From the NCBI GenBank assembly GCA_008012115.1, contig SSEB01000021.1:1-43774 (forward strand): a stretch of 43,774 bases of DNA. The letters are read 5' to 3'. The notes below the pieces were generated by a model, which made no database searches, had not been told where the DNA came from, and was given only the letters and a program-made list of their open reading frames with translations. Positions within the stretch are counted from its first letter, which is position 1. Each line of letters opens with the position of its first letter. This DNA comes from Nevskiaceae bacterium (GTDB lineage: Bacteria > Pseudomonadota > Gammaproteobacteria > Nevskiales > Nevskiaceae). Position numbers and translations under genes: made by a program. Positions 8,079 to 15,799 of this stretch are shown here, one piece after another.

Positions 8079-9602
8079 TCAGTTTCCCGCGCAGCCCTGC
8101 TGCGTGGCGCCGCTGCGCGTGACGCTGACGCGGATTTCGCTCGCGCCCGCACAGGCTGCCAGCAGCAGGCGCGGCGCACCGGGTGACGAGACGATGCTTG
8201 CACCCTGCACCGTCACCGCGTAGCCCGACGGGTACTGGCGCGCGGGCAGCGCGATCACCGTCTGCGCACCGGCCGGGAATGCACCACGGCCATCGGCCCG
8301 CGTGGTGACGTAATCCAGCGTGAAGGTGCCGCTGGCGGCGTCGAAACCATAACTCTTCGGCGTGCCCGCCACCGCCTGCGGATACGGCCGCGACAGGATT
8401 GCCAGCTTGGCCGTCTTGAGGTTGTCACCCACCGGCGGCTTGGCCGGGTCGATGACGATGGCCTGGCTGCTGCTGCCGGGGCCGGCCGAGGTGGTCGGAT
8501 CGGCGCAGGGACAGTAGTGCCACTCCTGCCAGCCGACCATGTTGCGGTCGGCGCGATCGACCATCGCTTCGAGATTGCCGGCGTCATCAAGCGCACCGTA
8601 CTCGGTCAGCAGCAGCGCATCGCCGGTGGCGGCGACATGCTTCTCGGCGTTGGCGAACACCAGGTCGTCGAGCGGATCGCAGCCGGTGTTGCCGGTCTGT
8701 TGCGCGGTGACGCAGTAGTCGTGGAACGACAGGCCGGCACGCGCGTCGCCGACCGGCCCCATCTGCGTATCGACGCCGCTGTTGAAGAAGTAGTGCGTGT
8801 CGTACCACACCAGCGTGCGCGGATCGACGGTGCGGATCGCGGCGATGGCGCGCTTGAAGAAACTCGTCAGCTGCGCATCGAACAGCGGGCAGCCCAGCGG
8901 CACCACGCAGGGCTGCCACACCGTGCCGGGGAAGGGCTCGTTGAACAGGTCGTAGCCCATCACCGCCGCATTGTCCTTGAAGCGTGCGGCGACATGGCGC
9001 CAGGCGGCGGCGTATCGGTCCTGCAGGCCGACACCGCCGGGACCGGGATCGTTGGCCCAGAAATGATCGTAGGCACGCTCCAGCGCCAGCAGCGTCAGGT
9101 AGTCGGGATCGAACCCGAGATCCGGCGTGACCGGGATGCCGTCGTCCTGCACCGCCCAGTCGGGAAAACCCTCGCCGTAGAACTTCTCGTTGTAGAGGTC
9201 CTGGTGAAAATCGAGCAGCGAGACGATGCCGTGCTGCGCCAGCGTGTTCACGGTGGCCTCGAGACGTGCGAGGTAGGCGTCATCGTAGACACCCGGCTGC
9301 GGTTCCACCGCCTTGTAGATCACGCCAAGACGCACGGTGTTGTAGCCCTCGGCGGCGAGGAAGGCGGCATCGTCGTCATCGAAGCCGACGGCATCCGGCG
9401 CGTAAGGCGGGCGCTTGTAGACCATGTTGAGGCCATGCAGCACCACCACGCGGCCCTGCGCGTCCGTGATCCAGCGACCGGCGTGATCCAGCGGCAGGGT
9501 TGCAGCAGAGACCGCCTGCGCGTTCTGCGGCACAGTCGAGCTGCCGCAGGCACCCAGCAGCATCGCAGCTCCCAGCAGGACGTAACGAACGATCAGCTTC
9601 AT
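8079..9602 (-). CDS. GH5 endoglycoceramidase-like lipoprotein
   Basis: A 507-residue secreted glycoside hydrolase. The lipobox LGAC (Cys19) marks lipidation. The (beta/alpha)8 catalytic domain shows LHGLNMV (about 55-61), DFHQDLY (131-137), YDLFNEPFPG with the acid/base Glu222, and LLTEYGA with the nucleophile Glu334. The combination of FHQD and NEP spacing fits the endoglycoceramidase branch of GH5, which releases oligosaccharide from glycosphingolipids. A C-terminal beta-sandwich of about 90 residues follows. It is divergent from a secreted lipase gene, suggesting a shared theme of host or environmental lipid digestion. Cleavage specificity is inferred from motifs only. Confidence 0.85.
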   Translation of the reverse strand: MKLIVRYVLLGAAMLLGACGSSTVPQNAQAVSAATLPLDHAGRWITDAQGRVVVLHGLNMVYKRPPYAPDAVGFDDDDAAFLAAEGYNTVRLGVIYKAVEPQPGVYDDAYLARLEATVNTLAQHGIVSLLDFHQDLYNEKFYGEGFPDWAVQDDGIPVTPDLGFDPDYLTLLALERAYDHFWANDPGPGGVGLQDRYAAAWRHVAARFKDNAAVMGYDLFNEPFPGTVWQPCVVPLGCPLFDAQLTSFFKRAIAAIRTVDPRTLVWYDTHYFFNSGVDTQMGPVGDARAGLSFHDYCVTAQQTGNTGCDPLDDLVFANAEKHVAATGDALLLTEYGALDDAGNLEAMVDRADRNMVGWQEWHYCPCADPTTSAGPGSSSQAIVIDPAKPPVGDNLKTAKLAILSRPYPQAVAGTPKSYGFDAASGTFTLDYVTTRADGRGAFPAGAQTVIALPARQYPSGYAVTVQGASIVSSPGAPRLLLAACAGASEIRVSVTRSGATQQGCAGN

Positions 9603-9859
9603 GCGACTCCCCTTTTCCCCTGGGAGAATCTAGACGGCCGCCCCGGAGCGGTGAAGGTCCGCAACGGCCAGCGAGGGGGCCGGCGCGGACAAGCCGCGCT
9701 CAGCGGCGACGGTAATCGCCGGCTGCCCGCTGACTTGGCCCCCAAGGACCCGCAATTTGGCCGCCGAAAGCCTCCACGCGCGAGAGAAGCATTGCTACTT
9801 TGCGCTCAAAGAATGCGGGGGAAATCACCACTCGCATCAACAATCGCAGGAGGAGCGCC

Positions 9860-11161
9860 ATGATCTCGAGACGGCAGCGGGCTAATAGAATCGTTCTATT
9901 ATGTGGGCTTGCACTAGGGTTGGCCGCGTGCGGCACCGGGCAGCCCAATCCCGTCGAAGCGGACGCCGTTGCCAAGCAATTTGCCTCCACGCCCGATCCC
10001 GATCCGTTTTATCGCGCTGGCGCGAATCTGCCAGATGTCCCGGGCACAATCCTCAATTCGCGCGCGATCACCTTCCAGCCCGCCGGGATACCCGAGCCCA
10101 ATCCCGCCTGGCAGATTCAATACGTGACTCATGACGTCAATGGAAACCCGATCGCGGCAGTCGCCACGGTTGTGAAGCCGTTGATTCCGAATGTCTACGG
10201 CCATCCGGTTCTAGTCTCGTTCCAGCATGCGTACGACAGCCTCGGCCCACAATGCTCTCCTTCACACAGCGCCTCGGGGAGTACCGACAATCAGACGAAT
10301 ATGGCGGAGTCCGCCGAATACCTGATCGGCCTTCAGTCTCTCGGCTGGACCATGGTTGTTCCAGACTACGAAGGGCCGAACAACGAATTCGGCGCCAGCC
10401 TGCTATCGGGTCAGGCCACCCTGGATGCGATACGCGCCGCCCTGCAGTTCGCGCCCCTGGGTTTGTCGAAGGACACGCCGGTGGCGCTCTGGGGCTATTC
10501 CGGCGGCGCGTTCGCGTCGGGATGGGCGGCAACGCTCAAATCCACTTATGCGAACGAACTGAATCTTGTCGGAACCGTCATCGGCGGAACGCCATCCGAC
10601 CTCTTTCACGTCATGCATGGCGCCGAGAACACGTCCAACTTCGCCGTGGTCCTTGGCGGACTTTTCGGCATCACGCGGGCATATCCCGAGACGCTGCCCT
10701 ACGGCCTGCTCACCGCGAAAGGCCGGCAGGCATTGTCGGCGATGAAAGACGGCTGCGAAGGGCGGACCTCGGATGGCTCGGCGCTGCCCGCGCTGCAACT
10801 GTCCGATCTGATGTCCTCCGCAGACCCTTACAACACGGCTGGCATTCTGGCGACAGCGCCCAAGATCAATCTTCTTCAATCCGAACTGAGTCCGACGTCC
10901 GACACCTACATGTACCACGAGATCAACGATGAACTCGTGCCGATCTCGGACACCGACAAGCTCGCGGCACGCTGGTGCCAGGCGCATACGCCGTTGAGCT
11001 ATTACCGCAGCAGTGCCGCCACGGCAGCCAATAGCACACCCCTGGGAGCGCATACCGCCGGCGCGGCTCTGGGGACGCCAGCCGCCATCGCCTATCTCGT
11101 CAGCCGATTCAGCGGATTGCCTTCGCCGATCACTCCGCCGGGCACGGCGCGCTGCAACTAA
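9860..11161 (+). CDS. Secretory lipase family lipoprotein
   Basis: A 433-residue alpha/beta hydrolase of the secretory lipase (LIP) family, similar in layout to Candida-type lipases and related bacterial enzymes. The signal peptide ends at a lipobox L-A-A-C (Cys24). The nucleophile elbow is GYSGG with Ser214. Earlier blocks such as SFQHAYDSLGPQC and GWTMVVPDYEGPN, and the late acidic/His region (MYHEINDELVP), are typical. It should hydrolyse lipid esters outside the inner membrane. The start is the ATG at 9860 with AGGAGGAG just upstream; a longer in-frame start is not supported. The 257-bp spacer to the divergent GH5 gene shows no repeat or operator I could name. Confidence 0.85.
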   Translation: MISRRQRANRIVLLCGLALGLAACGTGQPNPVEADAVAKQFASTPDPDPFYRAGANLPDVPGTILNSRAITFQPAGIPEPNPAWQIQYVTHDVNGNPIAAVATVVKPLIPNVYGHPVLVSFQHAYDSLGPQCSPSHSASGSTDNQTNMAESAEYLIGLQSLGWTMVVPDYEGPNNEFGASLLSGQATLDAIRAALQFAPLGLSKDTPVALWGYSGGAFASGWAATLKSTYANELNLVGTVIGGTPSDLFHVMHGAENTSNFAVVLGGLFGITRAYPETLPYGLLTAKGRQALSAMKDGCEGRTSDGSALPALQLSDLMSSADPYNTAGILATAPKINLLQSELSPTSDTYMYHEINDELVPISDTDKLAARWCQAHTPLSYYRSSAATAANSTPLGAHTAGAALGTPAAIAYLVSRFSGLPSPITPPGTARCN

Positions 11162-11203
11162 CGCTCAAGCAGATGGCATCGACCGTCCTGCCGGGTTGAG
11201 CGT
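11161..11203. terminator. Weak inverted repeat between convergent genes
   Basis: ACGCTCAA (11161-11168) is inverted as TTGAGCGT (11196-11203) with a 27-base loop. It lies between the ends of the lipase and AraC genes. The loop is long and there is no T-run, so termination is only a possibility. Confidence 0.25.
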
Positions 11204-11218
11204 GTCGTCATCGCAGGT

Positions 11219-12229
11219 TCAAGCCGGAAGCAGCCCGCGATAAGTGCTGGGCGCCTGCCCGGTCCAGCGGCGGAAGGCACGGTTGAAGCTGCGGCCGTCG
11301 GCGAAGCCCAGCAGGTAGGTAATCTCGGTAAGGCTGTAGCGACGGTCGCGCAGATAGGACAGCGCCAGCTCGCGCCGCGTGTCGTTGAGCAGCGCCTTGT
11401 ACGAGGTGTCTTCGTCAGCCAGCTTGCGCTGCAGGTTGCGCTCGCTCATGTGCAGCGCCTGCGCCACCTTGCCGGCGCCGGGTTCGCCCTGCGGCAACAG
11501 TTCGATCAGCGCCGCGTGCACCCGCGCGCGCAGGTTGCCGCGGTCGAAATTGGCCAGGTAGCGCAGCACCACCTCGTCGTTCTGCCGCGCCAGCTCCGGG
11601 TTGGCGCCTTCCAGCCGCCGCTCGAACGTGGCGCGGTCGAACCACAGAACGTTCTCGGCCGCGCCGAAGGTCAGTGGCGCGCGGAACGCGCGCTCGAAGG
11701 CCGACAGGTTGCGCGGCACCGGCCGACGCAGCGTCACCGCCAGCGGCGCGTACTCGCGCCGGTACAGGCCGCGGCACAGGCGCACCAGCAGGAAGGCAAA
11801 GGCGTCGAAGGACTCGTCGGTGGGCGCCTGCGCGCCTTCGGGCACGTGGAAGCTCAGCCGGTAGCGGTCGTCCTCGCGCGTCAGCACCGGCTCCGCGGCA
11901 TCGGTGACGATGCGGAAGTAGCGCGCGATGCGCTCGAACGCCGCCAGCAGCGTTTCGCTGGCCGTGAGCGAGTAGCCCAGCGCGTGGAAGGTGGTGGGTC
12001 CGACCTGCCGCGCCACGGTGAGCCCGAAGGCCTCGTCGCCGGTGGCCGCCACCGCTAGTCGCCAGAGCCGCACGGTGCCGGCGACCGGGTAGCGCGCATT
12101 GGGATCGTCCAGCGCGGCCAGGTCGAGCCCGGCCTCGGCGAACAGGCGCGCACTGTCCACACCGGCGGCGTCCAGCGCCTTGCGGATGGCCTTGGCCCAG
12201 CTGGTCAGCGCCGTGGCGGCTTTGCTCAT
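11219..12229 (-). CDS. AraC family transcriptional regulator
   Basis: A 336-residue regulator of the same OruR-like AraC subgroup as the genes at 4772 and 22928. The N-terminal ligand region includes GLTVARQVGPTTFHALGYSL; the C-terminal DNA-binding domain has MSERNLQRKL and EITYLLGFADGRSFNRAFRR. The start is set at ATG 12229, where the family N-terminus begins; upstream in-frame codons overlap the promoter of the next gene. It is divergent from a fatty acid desaturase gene across 94 bp, so it probably controls that gene and may sense a fatty acid. Direct repeats spaced 21 bp occur in the shared spacer. Confidence 0.9.
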   Translation of the reverse strand: MSKAATALTSWAKAIRKALDAAGVDSARLFAEAGLDLAALDDPNARYPVAGTVRLWRLAVAATGDEAFGLTVARQVGPTTFHALGYSLTASETLLAAFERIARYFRIVTDAAEPVLTREDDRYRLSFHVPEGAQAPTDESFDAFAFLLVRLCRGLYRREYAPLAVTLRRPVPRNLSAFERAFRAPLTFGAAENVLWFDRATFERRLEGANPELARQNDEVVLRYLANFDRGNLRARVHAALIELLPQGEPGAGKVAQALHMSERNLQRKLADEDTSYKALLNDTRRELALSYLRDRRYSLTEITYLLGFADGRSFNRAFRRWTGQAPSTYRGLLPA

Positions 12230-12241
12230 GTTGTCGGATCG

Positions 12242-12269
12242 GGTCCGGTGATTGGCGGCGCCGGTCCGG
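12242..12269. promoter_or_regulatory. Candidate AraC operator, GGTCCGG x2 at 21 bp
   Basis: GGTCCGG occurs at 12242-12248 and 12263-12269, exactly 21 bp start to start, inside the AraC/desaturase divergent spacer. Two helical turns between direct half-sites is the classic AraC-family arrangement. The assignment is inferred from spacing and position only. Confidence 0.45.
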
Positions 12270-12323
12270 CGGGCGGCCGCCGGCGCTTCTACTGTACGCA
12301 CATCATTTTCAGGAGAATGTCGC

Positions 12324-13427
12324 GTGAACCCGACCGTTGCAAGCGCCGGCCTGACCGACGCCCAGAAGACCGAACACATCAAGGCGGTGGTGCGCGCCGA
12401 AGGCGAAGCCCTGCGCCGGCGCTACCCGATCCTGCTGCGCCAGAACCTGATCGGCGCGCTGATCCTGGCGTTCTCCCTGCTCGGCATGCTCGGCTGCGCC
12501 GCGCTGTACTACGACGGGCTGATCGCCTGGTACGTCTGCGTGCCGCTGGCGGCGATCTTCGCCTCGTTCACGCACGAGCTGGAGCACGACCTGATCCACC
12601 TGATGTATTTCCGCAACAAGCCCTGGGCGCACAATCTGATGCTGGCGCTGGTGTGGCTGGCGCGGCCCAGCACGATCAGCCCGTGGACGCGCCGCCGCAT
12701 GCATCTGCACCACCACAAGCACTCCGGCACGCGCACCGATCTCGAGGAACAGGGCATCACCAACGGCTATCCCTGGGGCCCGCGCCGCGTGCTGATGATG
12801 AGCGACCAGATGCTGTCGATCTGGCTGCGCCCCCTGCAGATGGCCAAGCTGGCGCGCCGCTTCATCAAGGCGCAGAACCCGAAAAGCCGCGAGGAGGCCC
12901 GCGCGCTGGGTCGCGAGCAGTTGCTGGGCTACCTGCCGCTGGGCCGCATCTACTACACGCTGTGGCATGGCTTCATCCTCTACCACGCCGCCAATTTCGT
13001 CGCCGCAGCGACGGGCCACGCCATCCCCTGGCCGGCATTTGCGGCGCCGACCATGCACGTGATCGACTTCCTGGCGGTGACCTGGCTGGCGCCCAACGCG
13101 CTGCGCATGTTCTGCCTGCACTTCGTCAGCAGCAACATGCACTACTACGGCGACATCGAGGACGGCAACGTCATGCAGCAATGCCAGGTGCTCAACGCCT
13201 GGTGGGTGGCGCCGTTCCACCTGTTCTGCTTCAACTTCGGCAGCACCCACGCGATCCATCACTTCGTGGTCAAGGAGCCGTTCTACATCCGCCAGATGAC
13301 CGCGCCGGTGGCGCACAAGGTGATGCGCGAGATGGGCGTGCGCTTCAATGACACCGCCAGCATCTGGCGCGCCAACCGCTGGCAGGCGACGCCGGCCGGC
13401 AGCCCGGACATGGTCGCTGTGAACTGA
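12324..13427 (+). CDS. Membrane fatty acid desaturase
   Basis: A 367-residue membrane di-iron desaturase/hydroxylase. The three histidine boxes are visible: HELEHDLIH, HLHHHKHSG and THAIHHFV. Between them lie long hydrophobic stretches forming membrane hairpins (for example LIGALILAFSLLGMLGCAAL). The GTG start at 12324 is preceded by AGGAG at nine bases; the frame extends upstream, but into the AraC promoter region. Boxes of this kind introduce a double bond or hydroxyl into acyl chains; substrate and position are unknown. Regulation by the divergent AraC protein is likely. Confidence 0.88.
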   Translation: MNPTVASAGLTDAQKTEHIKAVVRAEGEALRRRYPILLRQNLIGALILAFSLLGMLGCAALYYDGLIAWYVCVPLAAIFASFTHELEHDLIHLMYFRNKPWAHNLMLALVWLARPSTISPWTRRRMHLHHHKHSGTRTDLEEQGITNGYPWGPRRVLMMSDQMLSIWLRPLQMAKLARRFIKAQNPKSREEARALGREQLLGYLPLGRIYYTLWHGFILYHAANFVAAATGHAIPWPAFAAPTMHVIDFLAVTWLAPNALRMFCLHFVSSNMHYYGDIEDGNVMQQCQVLNAWWVAPFHLFCFNFGSTHAIHHFVVKEPFYIRQMTAPVAHKVMREMGVRFNDTASIWRANRWQATPAGSPDMVAVN

Positions 13428-13495
13428 CGCCGGGCCCATGCTAGGCTGCGGCACATAACGATAATCCGGATCTGCGTTTCCGGGAGGAGCCATCC

Positions 13496-14941
13496 ATGAA
13501 TCGCCTGTTCGCGGCCAGCATCGCCGCGGCCGTCTGTGCCGCCGCCGGCTGCTCGTCCAGTTCCACGCCGCAGGCGGCGACGCCCGTCGCCGTCGGCAAC
13601 GTGTTGTCCGTTCCGGCCAAGGCCGTCTGCGGTCCCGGTGCGATTCCGGAAACCGGCATCCAGGGCCGCGTCAGCCGCGAGGATCACACCAGCGGCGCCG
13701 CCAAGAACGGCTTCAAGTGCAACACCGAGGTGGTCGGCTCATATACGGTGCCGGACGCCACGGGCACGGTGGGCGGCTTCAAGGTGGAGCGCTATACCGA
13801 CGCCGCCGGCCACGACTGCGCCTACTACGACTCGACCCTGCTGTTCCCGACCAACCTGATCGACAACCAGGGCGGCGTGAAGGTGCTCGACATGAGCGAC
13901 CCGACCAAGCCCACGCTCACCGCGTCGTTGATGACGCCGGCGATGCTGTCGCCGCACGAATCGCTGGTGGTCAGCAAGCAGCGCGGCGTGCTGGCGGCGG
14001 TGCTCGGCAACCCGACCTTCGGCCCCGGCGTGGTCGACGTCTACGACATCTCGCAGGACTGCCGCAACCCGGTGTTCAAGTCGTCGACGCCGCTGGGCGT
14101 GTTCGGCCACGAGAGCGGCATGGCGCCGGACGGCAAGACCTTCTACTCCGCCTCGCCGTTCAACAGCACCATCGTCGCACTGGACATCTCCAACGAGTCG
14201 GCGCCGGTGCCGGTGGCTTTCACCAACGTCGGCTCGCACGGCCTGTCGATCAGCGCCGACGGCAACCGCGCCTATGTCGCCTCGATCAAGGGGCAGACCA
14301 ACGCCGCGCCGTTCAGCGGCCTGATCATCCTCGACACCTCCGAGATCCAGGCACGCAAGCCGCTGGCGCAGTTCCACGAGATTTCGCGCCTGACCTGGGC
14401 CTCGATCAGCATTCCGCAGAACGCCATCCCGATCACCATCAAGGGTCATCCCTACCTGGTGGAGATCGACGAGTACACCAGCTCCACCACCACGCCCGGC
14501 GGCGCCGGCGACATCGGCGCCGGCCGCATCATCGACATCGGCGACGAGAAAAATCCCAAGGTCATCTCCAACCTGCGCCTGGAGATCCAGCAACCGCAGT
14601 ACAAGGACCTGCGCGCCAACGATCCCGGCGCCAACATCCCGGTGCAGGGCTACGGCGGACACTACTGCAACGTGCCGACGCGGGTCGATCCGACCATCGT
14701 CGCCTGCAGCATGATCATCTCCGGCCTGCGCGTGTTCGACATCCGCGACCCGGCCAATCCGAAGGAGATCGCCTACTTCAATGCGCCGGAGAACCCGCGC
14801 GTGACGCCGGTGTTCGAAACCAGCAACTGGGCGATGTCGAGCCCGTCGTTCGTGCCGGAGCGCAAGGAGATCTGGTACACCGACGGCTACAGCGGCTTCT
14901 ACGCGGTGCGACTGACCAACAACGCCTGGCCGAGCAACTAA
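13496..14941 (+). CDS. LVIVD repeat lipoprotein
   Basis: A 481-residue lipoprotein with signal peptide and Cys19 in an A-A-G-C lipobox. The mature part is a beta-propeller built from LVIVD-type repeats such as GGVKVLDMSDPTKPTLTASL, VDVYDISQDCRNPVF and RVFDIRDPANPKEIAYFN. It also has conserved cysteines (KAVCGPGAIPETG, HYCNVPTRVDPTIVACSMI) suited to the periplasm or cell surface. The LVIVD family has no established function; propellers of this sort usually bind partners. It is very similar to the gene at 15800, and a third tail fragment lies at 23970-24104. A TfoX-N gene follows after seven bases. Confidence 0.85.
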   Translation: MNRLFAASIAAAVCAAAGCSSSSTPQAATPVAVGNVLSVPAKAVCGPGAIPETGIQGRVSREDHTSGAAKNGFKCNTEVVGSYTVPDATGTVGGFKVERYTDAAGHDCAYYDSTLLFPTNLIDNQGGVKVLDMSDPTKPTLTASLMTPAMLSPHESLVVSKQRGVLAAVLGNPTFGPGVVDVYDISQDCRNPVFKSSTPLGVFGHESGMAPDGKTFYSASPFNSTIVALDISNESAPVPVAFTNVGSHGLSISADGNRAYVASIKGQTNAAPFSGLIILDTSEIQARKPLAQFHEISRLTWASISIPQNAIPITIKGHPYLVEIDEYTSSTTTPGGAGDIGAGRIIDIGDEKNPKVISNLRLEIQQPQYKDLRANDPGANIPVQGYGGHYCNVPTRVDPTIVACSMIISGLRVFDIRDPANPKEIAYFNAPENPRVTPVFETSNWAMSSPSFVPERKEIWYTDGYSGFYAVRLTNNAWPSN

Positions 14942-14948
14942 GCGCCGC

Positions 14949-15293
14949 ATGGCGACCCGCGCCGCCTTCGTCGACTACGTGGCGGAGCAGCTCGCGCTCG
15001 GCACCCGGCTCACGCACCGGAAGATGTTCGGCGAATACGCCTTGTACGTCGATGGCAAAGTCGTCGCCTTCGCCTGCGACAACAGCCTGTTCATCAAGCC
15101 CTCCAGCGCGGCAGCGCAACTCGCGCCCGCGCTGCCGCAGCGCCCGCCCTACCCCGAGGCCAAGAACTACCCGGTGGCCGACGAGTTGCTGGATGACCCC
15201 GACCTGCTGCGCCAGCTGATCCTCGCAACCGCCGCCCTGATGCCGGCGCCCAAGCCTCGCAAGGTCGCCACACCTCGCAAACGCGGCCGTTGA
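14949..15293 (+). CDS. TfoX N-terminal domain protein
   Basis: A 114-residue protein matching the TfoX N-terminal domain throughout: FVDYVAEQLALG, RKMFGEYALYVDGKVVAF and NSLFIKP are hallmark blocks. Full TfoX/Sxy regulators of competence also carry a C-terminal domain, which is missing here; stand-alone TfoX-N proteins are common and of unknown role. The C-terminus is basic (PKPRKVATPRKRGR), which may touch nucleic acid. It starts seven bases after the LVIVD gene, so it is probably co-transcribed with it, although no functional link is known. Confidence 0.85.
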   Translation: MATRAAFVDYVAEQLALGTRLTHRKMFGEYALYVDGKVVAFACDNSLFIKPSSAAAQLAPALPQRPPYPEAKNYPVADELLDDPDLLRQLILATAALMPAPKPRKVATPRKRGR

Positions 15294-15316
15294 GTCGCGC
15301 GAATCGCCAAAAAGCT

Positions 15317-15580
15317 GGCACCCGCCCGCGACACGGTGCTTTCGCGGAGCGAAAGGGGTGCGGGAGTGGGCGGAGGGGAGCCGACAGACCTTGGCCCGTC
15401 GCGGGCTCCGGCTACCTCCCGCACCCGCTGTTTCACAGGCACCGTGTCGGCACCCGCCCGCGACACGGTGCTTTCGCGGAGCGAAACGGGCGCGGGAGTG
15501 GGCGGAAGGGTGCCGACCCACCTTCGCCCGTCGCGGGCTCCGGCGGCCTCCCGCACCCGCTGTTTCACAGACACCGTGTC
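15317..15580. repeat. Two 132-bp tandem units with inverted ends
   Basis: Unit 1 spans 15317-15448 and unit 2 spans 15449-15580, about 88% identical by eye. Each begins GGCACCCGCC, carries GACACGGTG near its start (15330-15338; 15462-15470) and ends with the inverse CACCGTGTC (15440-15448; 15572-15580). Each unit could therefore fold back on itself; inner hairpins include TTTCGC/GCGAAA. The next period begins exactly at 15581, where GGCACCCGC becomes the terminal repeat of AT-core element copy 2. Open frames run through in several phases but look like by-products of the 132-bp (44-codon) period. Confidence 0.85.
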
Positions 15581-15694
15581 GGCACCCGCTCTCGGCATCC
15601 AGCGATTCCAGGTTGTTATTTACTATTTATAAATTTAATTTATGATAAATAAAATAAAACAATTTCCCCAGGAAAAAACCCGCGAGCGGGTGCC
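15581..15694. repeat. AT-core dispersed element, copy 2
   Basis: Terminal inverted repeats are GGCACCCGCTC (15581-15591) and GAGCGGGTGCC (15684-15694), perfect over 11 bp. The core 15613-15665 has only four G/C in 53 bases and contains GATAAATAAAATAAAACAA (15644-15662), identical to copy 5 at 40263-40281. CCCCAGGA sits at its right edge, as in copy 1. It lies between the TfoX-N gene and the second LVIVD gene. The 506-bp gap 15294-15799 holds the tandem units, this element and about 100 bp of leader. Confidence 0.88.
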
Positions 15695-15799
15695 GGTTGC
15701 ATCGCTGGAGAACCCCGCTCCGCACGCAGTCGCGGCCTTACATCGCTGCGGAATCGGCGTGCTAGATTGCCGCCACCGTCCACCGCGCGAGTTGCCGTG

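Noticed and set aside
15317..15580. CRISPR array
   Set aside because: Only two contiguous units of 132 bp with no distinct spacers and no cas genes nearby.
15167..15652. Repetitive open frames through the 132-bp tandem units, on both strands
   Set aside because: The period is a multiple of three, so any open phase repeats; no ribosome binding site and no domain, and both strands are equally open.
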